Under the pieces are notes generated by a model, which was given only the letters and a program-made list of their open reading frames with translations, was not told the origin of the DNA and searched no databases. This document shows, in pieces, positions 10,601 to 18,630 of a DNA stretch of 44,226 nt. Origin of the DNA: Planctomycetota bacterium (GTDB lineage: Bacteria; Planctomycetota; Planctomycetia; Pirellulales; Lacipirellulaceae); NCBI GenBank assembly GCA_013286045.1, contig JABDGM010000031.1, forward strand, positions 1-44,226, written 5' to 3'. Positions within the stretch are counted from its first letter, which is position 1, and each line of letters opens with the position of its first letter. Made by a program: the position numbers and the translations under genes.

Positions 10601-10824
10601 AGCTCGTCCCGATCCGCGCGCCCGCCCAAAATGGCGCTGCCCACGCCAAGGCCCGCCATGAAGATCGCCAACACGGCGGCAACCGCAGCCGTCGTTGCGC
10701 CAAACACTAGCCGCATCTCGCGCATCCACGCGATTTGAAAAATGAGCGCGGCGCAACCAGAAAAGAAAACCAGAGTCGTGACGAACGGCACCGACGCCAA
10801 TTCCCCCGTGCCGGGCGGGTCCAC
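7663..10824 (-). CDS. Fused multi-spanning membrane protein / spermidine-synthase-like methyltransferase-fold protein
   Basis: 1053 residues. The first about 490 contain many hydrophobic helices of the MFS-like type seen in 'fused MFS/spermidine synthase' proteins (FFSGCAALIFQIAWMREMRL at the start; RRVGLLYGANTLGAVFGAG). Next is a Rossmann-like spermidine-synthase domain: GLSFIVNGKTDGNALLD, the SAM/dcSAM-binding ALVIGLGTGETAGWLAEL, VTVVELEPAI and FDVIVSEPSNPYRAGVATLY. The last about 250 residues are helical and TPR-like (HSGDFARAIERWPAKYREPS). The catalytic Asp of true spermidine synthases appears replaced by the SEPSNP motif, so polyamine synthesis is not assured; these fusions have no firmly established reaction. 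It converges with the sigma/FecR operon and no partner gene is adjacent. Confidence 0.82.
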   Translation of the reverse strand: MDPPGTGELASVPFVTTLVFFSGCAALIFQIAWMREMRLVFGATTAAVAAVLAIFMAGLGVGSAILGGRADRDELPLRMYGALEVGIALSAAVSPWMITVARWLYIGMGGLESLGFFWATIVRLALTAIVLAVPSFLMGGTLPAAVRAVTLPADTNRRRVGLLYGANTLGAVFGAGVATLFALESLGTRATLWLGCAMGLAVGATAIASSRKMRPIVASDDANKGADRVTESPVHKGVKLLPAPPWIIYATAGVLGFAFFALELVWYRMLAPILGGTTYTFGFILCIALLGIGLGGVAYNYLAIRLRPTLAGLAITCGCEALFTILPFALGDRLALLAARLNQGAGDFVALVLGWALVLSIVVLPSAFISGIQFPLLTGLLGSGRRTVSNHLGRAYAWNTSGAILGSLVGGFGALPFFSAPGLWKLIAGLLVVHSVAVLIASGRAHWLAAGLVSALAVSTFACMFAEGPTAAWRDGGVGGGRAFFSFEDSNSIQQWLNGVRRVVVWGQDGVECGIGIGCHNGLSFIVNGKTDGNALLDAATQMGVAALGAALPKDPKTALVIGLGTGETAGWLAELRGIEKVTVVELEPAIDEMARRCRELNCDVLHHPRVRRVYDDGREYLFTTREKFDVIVSEPSNPYRAGVATLYTTEFYRAIGQRLNQGGVFLQWLQGYEVDNETVLTVLKTARSEFRHVEVWRTLSTDLQLVCSNEPLDYTAAELRERIGSGRLKELLQRAWNVDDLNGFMAHFVGSSAWVDSIAQIPFLQFNTDDRTILEFRFAKTVGRSTPFSLENLQEQLSTANSDRPEIGEELDWNAIELRRQVDNVLLNGQLSASMLPDKDDQKLIAALEFWHSGDFARAIERWPAKYREPSDSILRLLLAKAYAEMGRAESESLLPAVEARHPLDAAAIRAIYHWRRGNEEQTLVALTSFFTQLKDSPWLVPSICDDVADIAVEVSEKDGKAAKQCYELLSRPFASFCFEEQRRRGRVLIAADLGNEELVESLADVEPNVFWAADVLKPRAAAYAAVNHPLAGRAQREWGRFQSQEKGLRRE

Positions 10825-11373
10825 CGCAGTGCGCAGCCCAGTCTGCTGTTTTCGTCGAACTCGAGCTTTAGTCTTACCAGCCAGAGAGCCACCCCCTTCC
10901 TAGCCCAAAAGGCCGTCCATCAATCTACATCAGCCGGCCCTCATTTCGCAGCATTGAAATATCTTTACTAGTTTTTTGTTGATTTTGTGCCGCGCCCTGT
11001 GCTACGCTCTGCGCGCAATAACTGAACATCCGTTCCCTATAGCCCGCGAAAGCGGCGACAATCGCCAGCCGCAATCGTTCGCCGCTGCGCGCGGGTGAAT
11101 TCGCAAGAGTTCAGGTGCCTCCTCGGTAGCCCAATCAGCCGCGGGGCGCTAGCCTCGGTTTTTTTGAAACAGAATTAAGTGAGCCCCTTTTAGAATTCGT
11201 GCCGCAACAACCGACACTTCAAATTCTCAATATTCAATGCGTTCCGTCCCCTCCGAGTTCGAGAAACCCCGTCTTTTGCAGTATGAGTTCGCGCGTCACC
11301 CGGACTGTATGCCCGAATTTTGTATTAAAAAATCGACTCGAGCGCCCGCAACAATAATCCCCAATAGCGCAAC
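10825..11373. other. Gene-free region with a long imperfect hairpin
   Basis: About 550 bp without a convincing gene. It contains a hairpin at 11043-11095: CCCGCG (11043-11048) pairs with CGCGGG (11090-11095) and AGCGGCG (11051-11057) with CGCCGCT (11080-11086), separated by a small internal loop and closed by a 22-nt loop. Around 11140-11166 a GC-rich run ending in seven T (GCCTCGGTTTTTTT) could be a weak terminator or an extragenic repeat, but its arms do not pair well. Elsewhere the sequence is simple upstream DNA for the large gene starting at 10824. Confidence 0.4.
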
Positions 11374-11399
11374 AAAAAACCCCTCGCCACCGCGAGGGG
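11374..11399 (-). terminator. Terminator downstream of tRNA-Asp
   Basis: A perfect 8-bp stem, CCCCTCGC (11380-11387) and GCGAGGGG (11392-11399) with a 4-nt loop, is followed on the minus strand by six T (11374-11379). It lies 42 bp beyond the tRNA 3' end, so it terminates the tRNA transcript. Confidence 0.9.
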
Positions 11400-11441
11400 T
11401 CTCAGAAAATCTTTTGCCGGCAAGAATACCAGCCTTTGAAG

Positions 11442-11515
11442 CGACGCGGACGGGACTCGAACCCGCAACCACTGGATCGACAGTCCAGGACTCTAACCAA
11501 TTGAGCTACCGCGCC
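11442..11515 (-). tRNA. tRNA-Asp (anticodon GTC)
   Basis: The reverse strand folds as a full cloverleaf of 74 nt. The acceptor is GGCGCGG pairing with CCGCGTC (one G-T wobble). TA lies at positions 8-9, and the D-arm is GCTC...GAGT. The anticodon stem-loop is TGGACTGTCGATCCA with anticodon GTC, and the T-arm is GCGGG-TTCGAGT-CCCGT. The discriminator base is G73, as expected for tRNA-Asp. CCA is not encoded. The gene has its own promoter upstream and a terminator downstream. Confidence 0.96.
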
Positions 11516-11569
11516 TCGTTTTTCGCAGCGAGTTCAGCGTCATTTCGCCGCCCTCGCCGCAGACCCAAA

Positions 11570-11598
11570 ACTATACCAAACGCCCAAATCACCGACAA
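11570..11598 (-). promoter_or_regulatory. Probable tRNA-Asp promoter
   Basis: On the minus strand TTGTCG (complement of 11593-11598) and TATAGT (complement of 11570-11575) are separated by 17 bp and lie 55 bp before the tRNA 5' end. Four of six and five of six bases match the housekeeping consensus. Confidence 0.55.
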
Positions 11599-11807
11599 GC
11601 GGCCCGCCCACCACGTGACCCCGTCTCTCCGATCGAAAATTCGCCGCGGCGAAGACGCGATTTCCGGTCCGTCCCGCTGCTACGACCGGCAAAACCGTCT
11701 TACGCCTGCAATCCCGCACATCTCCACCAAATCGACAGTCCAATCGTTCGGCTCCCGCGCCCGTGGCGTACATTTGTGTGGCTCAATCGCCGTAAAAGGG
11801 ACCGACT

Positions 11808-11972
11808 ATGGGATCGTTCTTCATCGATATGTGGTGCCGCATCTCCGAGGCGCCGAACAACACCTGGGATTGGTTCAACGGACTCAGCCGCGAAGAGTGG
11901 ATGGTCACGCTCATCGTCGTCTGCGCCGCCGGCTTCGTGAGTCTGCTCGGTTTCAATTCGCGACGGATCTAA
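11808..11972 (+). CDS. Small single-span membrane protein (54 aa)
   Basis: An ATG at 11808 opens 54 codons ending in TAA at 11972. The product begins MGSFFIDMWCRISEAPNNTW and has one hydrophobic helix near the C-terminus (WMVTLIVVCAAGFVSLLGF) followed by a short basic end (NSRRI). AAAAGGGACC lies just upstream as a ribosome site. The gene is 29 bp before the GGDEF gene on the same strand, so the two are probably one transcript; the protein may help localise or modulate its neighbour. I do not recognise the family. The helix and a good ribosome site favour a real gene over chance. Confidence 0.6.
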   Translation: MGSFFIDMWCRISEAPNNTWDWFNGLSREEWMVTLIVVCAAGFVSLLGFNSRRI

Positions 11973-12001
11973 CGTCGTCACCACGCGAGGAACGCACTTC
12001 G

Positions 12002-13024
12002 ATGGAACCCCATGTTGCACAACTCGCCGGCATGCTCCCGCTTGCCGTTTTGAATTCCGTCGTCATCGGCCTGCCGGTTACCGCGGGCCTCAGTGCCATT
12101 GCACTCATCGGCTACCTGTTCGGCAACCGAACTAGCACACAGCAAGCGGCCCAAGTCGACCAGCGCCGCCAACAAGAGCTCGATCGCGCCGCCCGAATCG
12201 CCTGGCAACTGGAAACAATCGCCACCGGACTACGACAGGAGCTCGTGACTCACCACTCGCAGCTCTCCACATTCAAACGCCAATTGCGGCAAGCCCAAGG
12301 CAACGGCACCGACAAAGCCTGGGAGCAACTCTGCCACGAGGCCGAAGCCATGCTCGGCCCCACCATGCAGCTCACTCATCAACTCTCAAACGCCTACGAT
12401 CAAATCCGCCAGCAATCAGAAGCCCTCGAAACATTCACTCAGGGCCGAACCGACCCACTCACCGGCGTTGGCAATGGCCGCGCACTAGAACAACAACTCC
12501 GCATCCTGCTGAGCGGCGCATACAAGGGAAACCAAGCGTTCGCCGTGGCGCTCGTAAGTTTGGACCGCGGTGGCGAAGGCCGCTCGAAGGCTCAGATCCT
12601 GCCGCTGCTGCCCAAGCTCGCCAGCGCGATCCGCACCTGCATGCGAGACACCGATTTCGTCACCCGCTACGGCGATGACGAGTTCGTCGTCGTGATGCCG
12701 CAAACCTCGCTCGCCGGCGCTCGCGTTTTCGCCAACCGTCTTCGCCGCCGCGCGTTCGAAGAACTAACCACCAGCGTTTGCTGCGGCCTTACCGAAGTGC
12801 AAGACGGCGATGACGCTCGCGGCTTGCTGGCCCGCGCCGACTCGGCCCTCTACAGCGCCAAGGCGGCCGGCACCAACCGGCTCTTCGTCCACGCCGGCGG
12901 CCACATCCGCGAGGACGTGTCCTCCCCGGCGATTGTCCCAGTCGACGTCGCCGAACCAGATATTCTCCCGCTCAGCACGGTGGATTTAACCAGCGAACGA
13001 TCTGCCTACCCCCAACAGGTGTAA
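12002..13024 (+). CDS. Membrane-anchored GGDEF-domain protein, variant GDDEF motif
   Basis: The ATG at 12002 is chosen because the open frame upstream runs backwards through the tRNA gene and a small protein gene. 340 residues: a hydrophobic anchor at about 11-41 (MLPLAVLNSVVIGLPVTAGL...), a helical/coiled-coil linker to about 145, then a GGDEF domain with DPLTGVGNGRALE at about 151-163 and RYGDDEF at about 222-228. Diguanylate cyclases make cyclic di-GMP with a GG(D/E)EF loop. Here the second Gly is Asp, so activity is uncertain and the protein may be an effector or weakly active. An Ala/Pro/Ser tail of about 45 residues follows the domain. It is probably co-transcribed with the 54-residue membrane protein. 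Confidence 0.87.
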   Translation: MEPHVAQLAGMLPLAVLNSVVIGLPVTAGLSAIALIGYLFGNRTSTQQAAQVDQRRQQELDRAARIAWQLETIATGLRQELVTHHSQLSTFKRQLRQAQGNGTDKAWEQLCHEAEAMLGPTMQLTHQLSNAYDQIRQQSEALETFTQGRTDPLTGVGNGRALEQQLRILLSGAYKGNQAFAVALVSLDRGGEGRSKAQILPLLPKLASAIRTCMRDTDFVTRYGDDEFVVVMPQTSLAGARVFANRLRRRAFEELTTSVCCGLTEVQDGDDARGLLARADSALYSAKAAGTNRLFVHAGGHIREDVSSPAIVPVDVAEPDILPLSTVDLTSERSAYPQQV

Positions 13025-13053
13025 CCGCTTATCCGGTCATGTTCCCAAGCACG

Positions 13054-13132
13054 TTGACGATCGGCCGCTGGGTTCCTTACCATCATAGGAGTGAGAACTC
13101 AGGCGCCGGGCCACGCCGCCAGCGCGGCGTGG
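13054..13132 (+). promoter_or_regulatory. Candidate promoter and 5'-leader hairpin of the L7/L12-like gene
   Basis: TTGACG (13054-13059) and TACCAT (13078-13083) are spaced 18 bp apart. The leader then contains a perfect 9-bp hairpin, CCACGCCGC (13111-13119) with GCGGCGTGG (13124-13132) and a CAGC loop, ending 20 bp before the AAGGAG ribosome site. No T-run follows, so it looks like a leader structure rather than a terminator. Confidence 0.4.
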
Positions 13133-13166
13133 TGTTGCGACCAGCTTGTCTGGAAAGGAGTGGAAC

Positions 13167-13490
13167 ATGCCCCTGTTTGAAGTCGAGACCGAGAACCACA
13201 TCGTGATCACTTGGGCCGAGGACGGCGATGCCGCCTCCGCCGTCGTCGGGGATGCCTACCCTCAGGAGCACGTCATGCGGCTCACCAAGCGGCCGCGCGA
13301 TACGTGGGTCATTTCGAAGAGCGCGCTAGGCATCGCCGGCAAGATGAATCCGTGCACCACCGCACGCGATTGTTTGTCCAAGGCCGAAGGCGACAAGATA
13401 CACGCGATTCGGCTTTACATGCACGAGACTGGATCCGACTTGGAACAAGCCCGCAAGGCTGTCGAGTCGAACATGGTAATGGGCTGGTAA
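13167..13490 (+). CDS. Small protein with ribosomal L7/L12 C-terminal-like domain
   Basis: The ATG at 13167 (MPLFEVETENHIVI...) is preferred because AAGGAG sits 7 nt before it; the frame extends a few codons further upstream. 107 residues. The last third, DKIHAIRLYMHETGSDLEQA followed by RKAVESNM, follows the alpha-beta pattern of the L7/L12 C-terminal domain (K-I-x-x-I-K-x-x-R-x-x-T-G-L-x-L-x-E-A-K-x-x-V-E). Stand-alone proteins with this fold are common but functionally unassigned. The middle contains one Cys pair (NPCTTARDC) of unknown role. The gene is monocistronic and converges on the lipoprotein gene 11 bp away. Confidence 0.7.
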   Translation: MPLFEVETENHIVITWAEDGDAASAVVGDAYPQEHVMRLTKRPRDTWVISKSALGIAGKMNPCTTARDCLSKAEGDKIHAIRLYMHETGSDLEQARKAVESNMVMGW

Positions 13491-13501
13491 ACCGCGCGGG
13501 C

Positions 13502-14530
13502 CTAGTAAGGCCGCGTAGCGGGCACCGCCGAAGTTGAGCCCGGCATCCAAGGCTGGCTACCGTCGGTCGGTCCAGCCGGTGGTGTCGCCGTTGGCGGCGC
13601 AGGTCGGCTGGCAATCTCCACCGGAGACGTCGCCGACGCGTTCACAGCACCGTAAGTCGAAGTCCCACCAGGTCGATACTGCCCTGGGGCAGCCGCAAGC
13701 TTAACAGCGGGCGACGGCGTTGAAGGCATCACATTACTCGCGGCGGCTGGCGCGGTCTTACTAGCGAGCGTCGGCAGCGAAGGATTCGCGTAGCGGTCCG
13801 ACGCAAGGGAGGCTGGATCTGTTAGCGGTGTCTGCCCCGGCGAGCCCATTGGGGTCGTCGAAGTGTTCGGCGTGCCGTAGCGATCGGACGGGTCACTGGC
13901 CAGCGCTTGCGAAGTGCTCGCCGGCGGCACAACAGCAGCCGGGCTGGGAACGGCGGCGGGGGACGTCGTTGCGTATCGGTCGGCGTCTAATGTGCTGAGC
14001 GGGTCTGCGGCGGCGGTTGAGGCCGCAGGTTTGTAAGCGCTCGGATCGTATGGGCCGGCGGTCACCATCGGCGGTGTGCCCGGAGCAGCGGCGAGCGACG
14101 TAGCGCCCGGCGCGAGAGACGTATAAGGCGCCTTCGAGTTCGGCGTCGAAACGAGTTTGTCGGCCAGCGAGCTATCGGCTGGGTAGGCTGGTGGCGATGT
14201 ACTTGCTACGGAAGTCGGCGAGGTGACGGGAATACTCACCGCAGGAGCAGTTGCGGCGGTGCTGGGCGGCATGGCAGCTGAGGCAATTGCCCCAGGTACA
14301 GGCGTCGTAGCGGCTAAACCAGTCGTCGTGGGCGTACTGCCGGCCATCGCGACGGCTTGCGGCGAAGATTGAGCGGAAGGCAACGCGGGAGGTTTTCCAG
14401 TCGCTGCGACGGCGGAATTCTCGGCGGCTTTGTCTTGCTTAAACCACGCGAACTTTGGGGCCGATTGACAGCCCGCCACGGCGACGATGGCCGCTGTGAA
14501 TGAGATCGTTCGGAGCACGGTTCGTTTCAT
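13502..14530 (-). CDS. Pro/Ser/Ala-rich putative lipoprotein
   Basis: 342 residues. MKRTVLRTISFTAAIVAVAGC is a lipoprotein signal peptide with the lipobox AVAGC, so the mature protein should be acylated at Cys20 or Cys21 and membrane bound. The rest is low-complexity, rich in Pro, Ser, Ala and Thr, with recurring short units around DRY (LDADRYATTSP, DPSDRYGTPNTS, ASDRYANPSLP). No folded domain is visible, which suggests an extended linker or periplasmic spacer. It has no obvious operon partner. Confidence 0.72.
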   Translation of the reverse strand: MKRTVLRTISFTAAIVAVAGCQSAPKFAWFKQDKAAENSAVAATGKPPALPSAQSSPQAVAMAGSTPTTTGLAATTPVPGAIASAAMPPSTAATAPAVSIPVTSPTSVASTSPPAYPADSSLADKLVSTPNSKAPYTSLAPGATSLAAAPGTPPMVTAGPYDPSAYKPAASTAAADPLSTLDADRYATTSPAAVPSPAAVVPPASTSQALASDPSDRYGTPNTSTTPMGSPGQTPLTDPASLASDRYANPSLPTLASKTAPAAASNVMPSTPSPAVKLAAAPGQYRPGGTSTYGAVNASATSPVEIASRPAPPTATPPAGPTDGSQPWMPGSTSAVPATRPY

Positions 14531-14767
14531 GGCGATGAGTGCCTGGGACGTCGTGAGAGAAGAGGTCGCGGCGTCAAAGAATTGCGGGATCGAAAAGGTG
14601 ACGCGGCTGTAAGACTTTTCGGCATTGCAAGCTTGTATCGTTTACGGAATCGCGGGCGCGGATTATAGGATGGCAATGCGCGCGGTCAATGTCAGTCGGT
14701 GTGTGCAGCGAATGCAAACGGAGACAGCAATGCTGGGAGCGCTAGCAGAGTAGGCGTGCGCGCATAG

Positions 14768-14791
14768 AAAACCCCCAGCGGGAGCCGGGGG
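14768..14791 (-). terminator. Terminator of the superoxide dismutase gene
   Basis: On the minus strand CCCCC (complement of 14787-14791) and its neighbouring GGC pair with GCTGGGGG (complement of 14772-14779) and are followed by TTTT (14768-14771). It lies 40 bp past the stop of the gene ending at 14831. The rest of 14531-14767 holds no gene I can support. Confidence 0.75.
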
Positions 14792-14830
14792 CTGCTGAAC
14801 TGTAACGAACCGAAACCAAAACGCTGCCGA

Positions 14831-15442
<612 letters not shown>

Positions 15443-15568
15443 GAGTGCGTCTCCTGGAGCGGTCCGGTTTGAATAACCGCAGGATAACGCTCGGGGGGCG
15501 CTTTGACAATTGGCCAGCGGGATCAAGCGAGGCGGTGTGGTGGGCGAGTACGCGCGCGAGCGAGCCCG

Positions 15569-15874
15569 CTAAATGGAGACGTTTCGAAGGAGGTCCGACA
15601 GTCTTTGGCGTTGGCGATCGAGGGCGTCGAGTTGCGCCGCGATATCGGCGATGATCGCCTTCGTCGTGGTGGTGGCGTTCGAAGCAGTTGGCGTGTGCGA
15701 GCTCGAGCCGGGAGTCGAACCGACGTCAATTCGAGTGAAGTTTTCGAAGGCGGTGTCGAGCGCGTTGCGATCACGCGAACTGTCTGGCACTGCCGGAGCA
15801 GTATTTTGGTCTGCAACCCGGCGCATTCTTTTGGCGCCAGCTACTAGCCGCTGTTCGCTTAGTTCGCTTCGCAT
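15569..15874 (-). CDS. Hypothetical protein with C-terminal coiled coil
   Basis: 101 residues, beginning MRSELSEQRLVAGAKRMRRV. The only recognisable feature is a short amphipathic helix at the C-terminus (IIADIAAQLDALDRQRQRLS). It starts 32 bp after the stop of the HD/PAS/GGDEF gene on the same strand and could be co-transcribed with it. Other frames across this stretch are also open because of high GC, so the gene call is moderate. Function unknown. Confidence 0.5.
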   Translation of the reverse strand: MRSELSEQRLVAGAKRMRRVADQNTAPAVPDSSRDRNALDTAFENFTRIDVGSTPGSSSHTPTASNATTTTKAIIADIAAQLDALDRQRQRLSDLLRNVSI

Positions 15875-15906
15875 GGTATGTCCGTCTTCACGCTATTGCG
15901 ACTTCA

Positions 15907-18168
15907 TTACTCAGCCGTAGCAACCGGTTCGGCGGCGGTTGGCACTTCGTCGGCTTCGCGTGCCATCAGGTAAGACTTCAGGCTGCCGAGAAGGCGGCGG
16001 GCTTTGTCCATTGTGGCCTCGCGGCGGCGATCACGATCGCGACGCGGGTGGATCACTACCTGCACGCGTGTTTCGGCATAAGCGCCGGCAGCGAAGCCCT
16101 GCGTATTCGTCCGTTCAGAGCGTTGCTGAGATAGCTTCAGATGGATTTGGAATGTCACTGGGCGATCGGACGCGCGTCGATTGGCGCCGGTTACCACAAG
16201 CTGAAGTTCATTCTCATTTGTTTTGACGATTTTTGCGTCCTGATCCGCGATAAATCCGCGTAGCTTCTGGATGGCCACTTCGATCGGCACCATGGTCACC
16301 AAATTTGCCTCGACCAGCGCGGAGCCGCGCAGCGACTGGAACGGCCACCAGGAACGCTTTACTTTTTCTTCCATCATTCCGTCTCCCAATTGGACGACTT
16401 GGTTGCGTCCCTGGTCTTTGGCCTGCAGCAGCGCGCGATCAGCGCGCCGCAGCATCGTTTCCGGCGTATCGCCCGTTTGTAATTCGGTGACGCCGAAGCT
16501 GGCGGTGATCGCGGCGTTGCCCAACACTTGCTGCTTCACTTCCGAAAGCGCTTTGCGGATCGATTCGGCTTTGCGGGCGGCAGCGGCGTTTGTGCAGTCG
16601 GCGCAGAGGATTGCGAATTCCTCGCCACCGTAACGAGCCACCAGGTCGCCGGAGCGGCACATGGTTTTCAGCAACGATGCGAACGTGATAATTGCCGCGT
16701 CGCCGGCTTGATGACCGTGTGTATCGTTAATCGACTTGAAGTGATCGAGGTCGCTCATGATGAGGCTGCACGGCAAGTTCGATTCTTGGTGTGCGGCCAC
16801 GAAGTTGTTGAGCATGCGATCGAACTCGGCACGATTGGCGACCTGCGTCATTGGGTCTTTGGCGACCTGGGCGTGCAGGGCCTGGCATTTCTCTTCGAGT
16901 GACGTTTCGGATGAAACATCGTGTAGCAACACGGTCGCGCCGTGGATTGCGCCATCGACACTGCGGACCGGAATCGCATGAAGATCGACCGCTACGTGGT
17001 GCCCTTGCCGGCCCATGATACTGACGCGGCCCAACCATTGGACGCCGGTCGAAATGGCATGGGCGACTGGACACTCTTCATTCGTGAGTCGTTGTTCGCG
17101 GTTGTTGCACATGTCCATGAGATTCGGGAGCAATGTGCGACCGCAAGCGGCGGCGCTGCTAACACCGGTGAGTCGTTCGACGCCCGTGTTCCACAGGAGA
17201 ATCATGCACTGGCTGTCGACGAAGATGACACCGTCGTGCATGTTGTCGACGAGCTTCTTTTCGAAGAGCGAGTTAGTGGCGTCGAACATGAGCTGTTCGG
17301 TCGACGCGAGTTGTGCGGTGTGCTCTGCGGGCACCATGGCCCATGGCAACACGTTGCCCTCTTTCGGAAGGCGGTGCAACCAGCGGCGGGCCAACTTGTC
17401 GGTCAGCAGATTCTGATCGTGCGAAAACACGGCTTGGAGCTGGCGAACCAGATCGGGATCAAACTGGTTTCCGGCGAACTCGAACAACTCGGCGAGCGCC
17501 CGTTCGCGCGACCGGGCAGGGCGGTAAAGCTGATCGGTGGTCATCGAATCGAACGCATCGATGATCGAGAGCATTCGAGAGGCGAGCGGCAAGTCTTGGC
17601 CTTGGCGATCTTGATTACGTCCTTCGCCGTTGAACCAGGACCGGCTGTATTGAACGATTTCGAGCAGACTTTGCGGGGCGCCGCTGCTGGCGAGCACTTC
17701 CATCGTGTGCGCCGCGTGCCGAGACATGAGGACCGATTCCTCGGGAGTCAGGCGTCCCGGCTTAAGCAGGATTTTTTCCGGCACGCCGATTTTGCCGACG
17801 TCGTGAAGAAGCGCGGCGACCTCGAGCAGGTCGCGTGTCTCGTCGTCGAGTTGCAAGATCGCAGCCCAAGAGCTGCAGCCCAGGGCGACGCGAAGCGAGT
17901 GGGAAGCGGATTGCGGATGTTTTGCACGGAGAGCGGTGTACAGGCCGCTCGCCATGCCGAGCCGCGCTTGAATCAACTTTTCTTCGTGGGAGCTCTTGCG
18001 GGTAGCAGCCAGCGATTGGCCGCTTTCGGCCGCAGCTTCGTCCAGCGAGTTCAGTAGCACCGAGATTTCGGAAACCTGCCGGGCCGGAGCAAGGACCGGC
18101 ACCTCCGGGGGGGCGTATCCCAACTCGGGAATATTCAGCAGCGTGGTTGATTCGATAAAGTCGGCCAT
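15907..18168 (-). CDS. HD-domain (degenerate HD-GYP) / PAS / GGDEF signalling protein
   Basis: 753 residues. An HD domain spans about 65-260 with LLHDVGKIGVPEKILLKPGR (H122, D123). The GYP half is altered: where HD-GYP proteins have HHE and GYP, this one reads YSRSWFNGEGRNQDRQGQDL, losing key His residues. A PAS domain follows at about 305-420 (VDNMHDGVIFVDSQCMILLW). A GGDEF domain lies at about 440-600 with DPMTQVANRAEFD and the intact loop RYGGEEF, so cyclic di-GMP synthesis is likely. A C-terminal domain of about 130 residues (about 620-753) resembles a ribosome-hibernation-like or planctomycete-specific region and is unassigned. It probably couples a sensed signal to cyclic di-GMP, with phosphodiesterase activity doubtful. 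Confidence 0.88.
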   Translation of the reverse strand: MADFIESTTLLNIPELGYAPPEVPVLAPARQVSEISVLLNSLDEAAAESGQSLAATRKSSHEEKLIQARLGMASGLYTALRAKHPQSASHSLRVALGCSSWAAILQLDDETRDLLEVAALLHDVGKIGVPEKILLKPGRLTPEESVLMSRHAAHTMEVLASSGAPQSLLEIVQYSRSWFNGEGRNQDRQGQDLPLASRMLSIIDAFDSMTTDQLYRPARSRERALAELFEFAGNQFDPDLVRQLQAVFSHDQNLLTDKLARRWLHRLPKEGNVLPWAMVPAEHTAQLASTEQLMFDATNSLFEKKLVDNMHDGVIFVDSQCMILLWNTGVERLTGVSSAAACGRTLLPNLMDMCNNREQRLTNEECPVAHAISTGVQWLGRVSIMGRQGHHVAVDLHAIPVRSVDGAIHGATVLLHDVSSETSLEEKCQALHAQVAKDPMTQVANRAEFDRMLNNFVAAHQESNLPCSLIMSDLDHFKSINDTHGHQAGDAAIITFASLLKTMCRSGDLVARYGGEEFAILCADCTNAAAARKAESIRKALSEVKQQVLGNAAITASFGVTELQTGDTPETMLRRADRALLQAKDQGRNQVVQLGDGMMEEKVKRSWWPFQSLRGSALVEANLVTMVPIEVAIQKLRGFIADQDAKIVKTNENELQLVVTGANRRASDRPVTFQIHLKLSQQRSERTNTQGFAAGAYAETRVQVVIHPRRDRDRRREATMDKARRLLGSLKSYLMAREADEVPTAAEPVATAE

Positions 18169-18630
18169 ATTGATCGAGCTTCTCTAAACGAAGCCATGCT
18201 GGCTGAGGATACACCGGCACCGAACGGCTCGACGACGGCCGCGGTGGGAACCCGAAATAACATCCAATCAAGCCTAGGTTATGGCGCGGGCGAAGCGGAC
18301 TTTTCGCGTATTTTCGGGCATTTCAAGACTCGCTTGCGCGAAAGGGTGAATGCCGCCGTCGATTATCGCAAGCAGCCGGAATTATGTGACATCATTGACG
18401 CGATGCAGCGGCAGAATCGTTGCAAGTGGAATAACCGGTCGCCCGGTCGCAAGGAACCAGTTGCAAGCATTGGAATGCCGAAAGGGATTATGCGCCTCAT
18501 ACCGGATGTAGAGCTTGGCGCTCGATTGTCGGCGATACGCAGGGCGTATTTTTCGCCGAGATCGGTGGTGATTTGAGAGCCGACCGCAGGGATTCGCGGC
18601 GGTTTAAGCCAGAACGACACTGGAAGCACA
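18169..18630. other. Intergenic region, no gene supported
   Basis: This 462-bp stretch separates divergent genes (HD/PAS/GGDEF on the minus strand, a membrane protein on the plus strand), so it must hold both promoters. A plus-strand frame (18196-18576) is open, but it has no ribosome site and no domain pattern, so I do not call it. I see no terminator or repeat here. Confidence 0.5.

Noticed and set aside
11119..11167. GC-rich run ending in T7 that looks like a terminator or REP element
   Set aside because: The arms do not form a continuous stem; only short, mismatched pairing is possible.
11237..12001. Long plus-strand open frame reading into the GGDEF gene
   Set aside because: It runs antisense through tRNA-Asp and through the 54-residue gene in another frame. 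The GGDEF protein clearly begins at ATG 12002.
18196..18576. 126-codon plus-strand frame in an intergenic region
   Set aside because: No ribosome site, no recognisable domain and no coding-like pattern; it lies where divergent promoters are expected.
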